DNA of 64,000 nucleotides from Escallonia rubra (Eukaryota > Streptophyta > Magnoliopsida > Escalloniales > Escalloniaceae), in the NCBI GenBank assembly GCA_033065855.1, contig JAVXUO010001066.1, positions 372,001-436,000 of the forward strand, in the 5' to 3' direction. Shown here one piece after another: positions 60,930 through 64,000 of the stretch (the stretch's first letter is position 1; each line of letters opens with the position of its first letter). The translations under genes and the position numbers were made by a program. The notes beneath the pieces were generated by a model. That model ran no database searches. It saw only the letters and a list, made by a program, of their open reading frames with translations, and was not told the origin of the DNA.

Positions 60930-61074
60930 GGGTCGTGATTCATTACTAGCGCTAGCACGTTGCTAGCGCTGTTTTGCCGTTCGCTATATAATATAGCGGA
61001 CGATAATTCACCGTCCGCTACATTATATAGCGGACGGTGCTAGCGCTGCTAGTGCTAGCAACGGATCAGCTCCC
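60930..61074. mobile_element. Small TA-inserted palindromic MITE, copy 2
   Basis: 145 bp, in the same orientation as copy 1 and very similar to it (GGTCGTGATTCATTACTAGC to CTAGCAACGGATCAGCTCCC), with one extra CTAGTG-type unit near the right end. It is bordered by TA and TG runs (61075-61113). Confidence 0.75.
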
Positions 61075-61113
<39 letters not shown>

Positions 61114-61114
61114 A

Positions 61115-64000
61115 TACTATCTATAAAAATATGAATGTTGTAAATCATTTTTGAACGATTACATATGTCCTCCGTTAATTATGTTAATTACATTCTTACC
61201 CTTCTTTCATTACTCCCTTTTAAATTTTGATGAAATTAAAAGAATATTGGGTAATGAATATATTCTATACATTGAAAAATGAAAAGTGTGATGAGAAAGA
61301 AAAACTGAACAAATAAATTTCATTATTATTCTCTTTTTAATTTGGTTAAAATAAAATAAACATTAGATATTGAACTGGTTAATGAGAACTGTGATTTTTT
61401 TCTTGTAATTTTAGGTTAGCAAATAATTAACCAATTGAAAAACAAAAATAAAAACAAAATAAAGAAACTGAAATACGTGAAAAATCAATTAAGAAACGAG
61501 AAATTATTGGAAAAACAAAAACAGAAAAAAAACAAAAATGGGTTAAATATGCATAAAAAACAAGGCTTAAATATGGTGCCAATCTGAACTGAAAATATGT
61601 TCGGTTATTGCAATTGAAAACTCGGTGTTTTAATTTGCATTTCTTATTGATGAGAGGCAAAATATCTGGTCTTGAAAATTACAAATCTTAACCATAAATC
61701 AATATAACATATCACAAAAACAAAAACGTAGATTCGTTCTTTTAATTTCTCCATTTGCTTTTATTTTCAGTAGTACCATCAAACATTTCTTCAATTCAGA
61801 AGTATACAAAGAATATTTCTAAACATTGAACTGATTACGATTGTGAACATCAAATATACGTTTCTTCTTCAGTTGTGTGTAAGACTGAAACCAGCTAATT
61901 GTTTTGCAAATAACTTCACTTCTTGTCCGAGAGACTTTCTCCTCTTTGAGAGAGACGAAAAAATAGCAAACCCTTCCCCTCCTCAAACCTTCTTTCTCCT
62001 CCTCCCGTTACCGTTTTCATCACCACCGTCGAAATTCCCGGCGAGTGGTGATATGGTAGACTAAGTAGCAGTTTAGATTAGGTTTTTTCGTGTGGGATTC
62101 TGGAGGTCAAGGAGTCGGACGATCCGTCGGAAGTTGCAACTGGTGATCCATTTGACGATCTGTTGCAGATTTGACGCCGGAGATGGGTCGGGGCTTAGAT
62201 GTGAGGTTAAGCTGTCAGATCCCTTGGGTTGTGTCACGATTGACTTACGGTGGGTTGCAGATGTAGGGTGATTTCGCCAACGAGGTTTATGTGTCGCGAT
62301 GCCACGGGTTGGAGAAGGAAGGGGAGTCTAGGTCTAGGTCCTTTCTTCTAGGGTTTATTTTCCCCTTCCCCCCTTGTTGATCCCCCTCCCCCTAGATCTA
62401 GAAAGATGTGTTGGTTGTGTTTGTACTGGTGTGGTTTCTGCGCCTTTGATTCTTGCTTGGTTTTTGCTGTTGTTGAGTGAATGTGATTCAACTTTGTTCT
62501 GTGTTTTCTTCCGACTGCAGCAGGTTGTGGGGGACCTCAGTTTGCCATTCGTGAGATTGACGGTTATGTTGGTTTTCAGTCGGAGTTTCTGCTGAGTTAT
62601 GGCGGTTGGAGTCAGTGGTCTTTTCGGCGGTGGTTGTGACGAGTTACCATGGGTAGTTAGCTCCGGGGAATTGTTGGGTTTGAGGGGATCTTGTAGGTTT
62701 TCGTTGGTGTTCCCTTGGGATCGACGACAGAGTATGGCCGAATACAGTGGTTTTTCCGGCGACGGAGCGGTTCACGGCGATCGAAGACACATGGCAGCGG
62801 CGGAGACTCGTGTCTGGATTTGGGCTTGCGGCTGGCACTTTGTTGGTGTTTTTTTGTTGGTTGATTTTTTAGTTATTATCCAGTTTTAGGCTTGTAGTTA
62901 TCCTATTTCCGTTAGTTTTTTATGTTGAATTTATTTAGTTTTTAGTTGCTTTGTGTATCTTCCAAAAAAAAAGGCCAAAAATAATTTAGTTACAACAGCT
63001 GTAGAGTTTATTTTATTCCACTAATTGGATGGAGATGTCATCCGTATGTCTTTTACTTGCCTTTCTGGCATATTTTGTAACCTCCCCTGTTAATCTTGGT
63101 ATATATTTCTACTCTTCACTCAAAAAATATATATATACATTTCCTTCTAAAATAAGTCACAAAAAAATAAAAATATAATATAATTGAATTACATTACATT
63201 ATTTTGATTCAAAAAAAAATAATAATATCACTTCAAACATTATTCTCGACTACATCCACGTGCAACCCACGTGCTCTAAGAGTCAGATAAATTACAATTT
63301 CGGAGGGTGAGAGAAAAAAAAAGAGTTATGGGAGGTGTTTGGTTCGACGTCAGAATATCATGGACAGGTAGCAGCAAATAAAGAACCCTGCCGCTGCCGT
63401 TTAGCCCACGAATGGAGACAACCCCTCTTAACTAAAGCAAGAAAAAAAGCCCTAGTCGGTCCAAATCTTTCCTTCTCTCTCTCTCTAAAAATTTAGTCTC
63501 TTCATTTTAGAGAGAGAGAGAGAGACAGACACAGGGGTAGGAGCTTATAGCAAAAGGCTGAGGCACCGCTGGTAGCAACCATTCAGGTGAAAACGCATGG
63601 CCTCTGGCGTACAATCCGGAGAGAAGTGGAGAAAGTAGCGGCACGAGGTTTTGAGTTTCTCTTGGTTTCTCTCTCTCTCTCTCTCTCAAACCTCCTTCTC
63701 TCTCTAACTTAAATGGAAGAACACAAAAACCGAATTTGAACTTATCACCTAATCCAAACCATAAAAGTTTCAAACCAAAAAACTCAACTTCCCAAGAACA
63801 AACCAAAACCACCTTCCTCCCTCCCTCCCTCTCTCTCATGGTGCTGGTTGTTGGGTCTCCGACGAGTTAGCTTTTGTCCTCATCATCTCTCTCATTTCGC
63901 TGCCGGGTTCATCCCACTCTACTCTGGTTTCTGCTTCAGACCCTTTTTGTACTTTTGTCAGTTAAATGACCCCTTCCGTGTTGTTAATTGTAGTGGTGTT
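61115..64000. other. Right-end region without a supported gene
   Basis: AT-rich to about 61900. Bases 61950-62900 are richer in G and C with broken short frames and end in an A-run near 62963-62971, which suggests a retroposed copy or LINE end. Bases 63460-63960 hold several CT-rich tracts (63474-63486, 63667-63687), which resemble the 5' leaders of the other genes here; a gene may start beyond the window. Confidence 0.35.

Noticed and set aside
62374..62889. Two plus-strand ORFs near the right end
   Set aside because: The first starts at a non-ATG codon, neither has a known domain, and the region ends in an A-run suggestive of a retroposed copy.

Overview
The window is nuclear DNA of a flowering plant, most likely a eudicot. 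The genes are intron-rich with GT-AG junctions, the products include a phytochrome-interacting bHLH factor and a LEA protein, and the intergenic DNA is AT-rich and full of plant-type transposons (MULEs, hAT elements, PIF/Harbinger-like and Stowaway-like MITEs, a LINE remnant). I cannot name the species. No functional tRNA, no rRNA and no CRISPR array is visible.

Six genes can be rebuilt exon by exon with intact reading frames: mitochondrial chaperonin HSP60 (2244-6667, +, 18 exons, 574 aa); the light-signalling factor PIF1/PIL5 (15594-23668, +, 7 coding exons, 527 aa); a small HIT-type zinc-finger protein (28843-32341, -, 7 short exons, 143 aa) whose exons are too short to show as ORFs; 26S proteasome ATPase RPT2 (37214-42235, -, 6 exons, 446 aa); a secreted glycine-rich protein (45429-45989, -, 186 aa); and a LEA-type protein with a possible organelle-targeting leader (51230-52164, +, 3 exons, 148 aa). 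A decayed F-box-associated pseudogene follows (52635-53320, -).

The most unusual content is in the mobile DNA. Three elements bounded by 9-bp target duplications (17640-18975, 25297-27356, 35298-36582) are Pack-MULE-like carriers of host gene fragments. The first lies inside the 5.2-kb third coding intron of PIF1 and carries a piece resembling the nuclear pore basket protein NUA/TPR. The third carries a frameshifted WPP-domain (MAF1/WPP) gene, another plant nuclear-envelope protein. The second carries a conserved but unnamed gene piece and has itself been hit by a hAT-like element. A fourth carrier (59405-60885) has nearly identical ~299-bp inverted arms, sits in TA microsatellite and carries a UDP-glycosyltransferase fragment. 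Its arms hold regularly spaced 23-bp palindromes and longer hairpins. Three PIF/Harbinger-like elements share a GC-rich core; one is split by a further TIR element.

The genes do not form a functional cluster. PIF1 is known to be removed by the 26S proteasome in light, but nothing in the sequence links it to the nearby RPT2. From about 53 kb to the right end the window is mostly decayed repeats and AT-rich spacer; the final CT-rich 500 bases could be the leader of a gene beyond the window.
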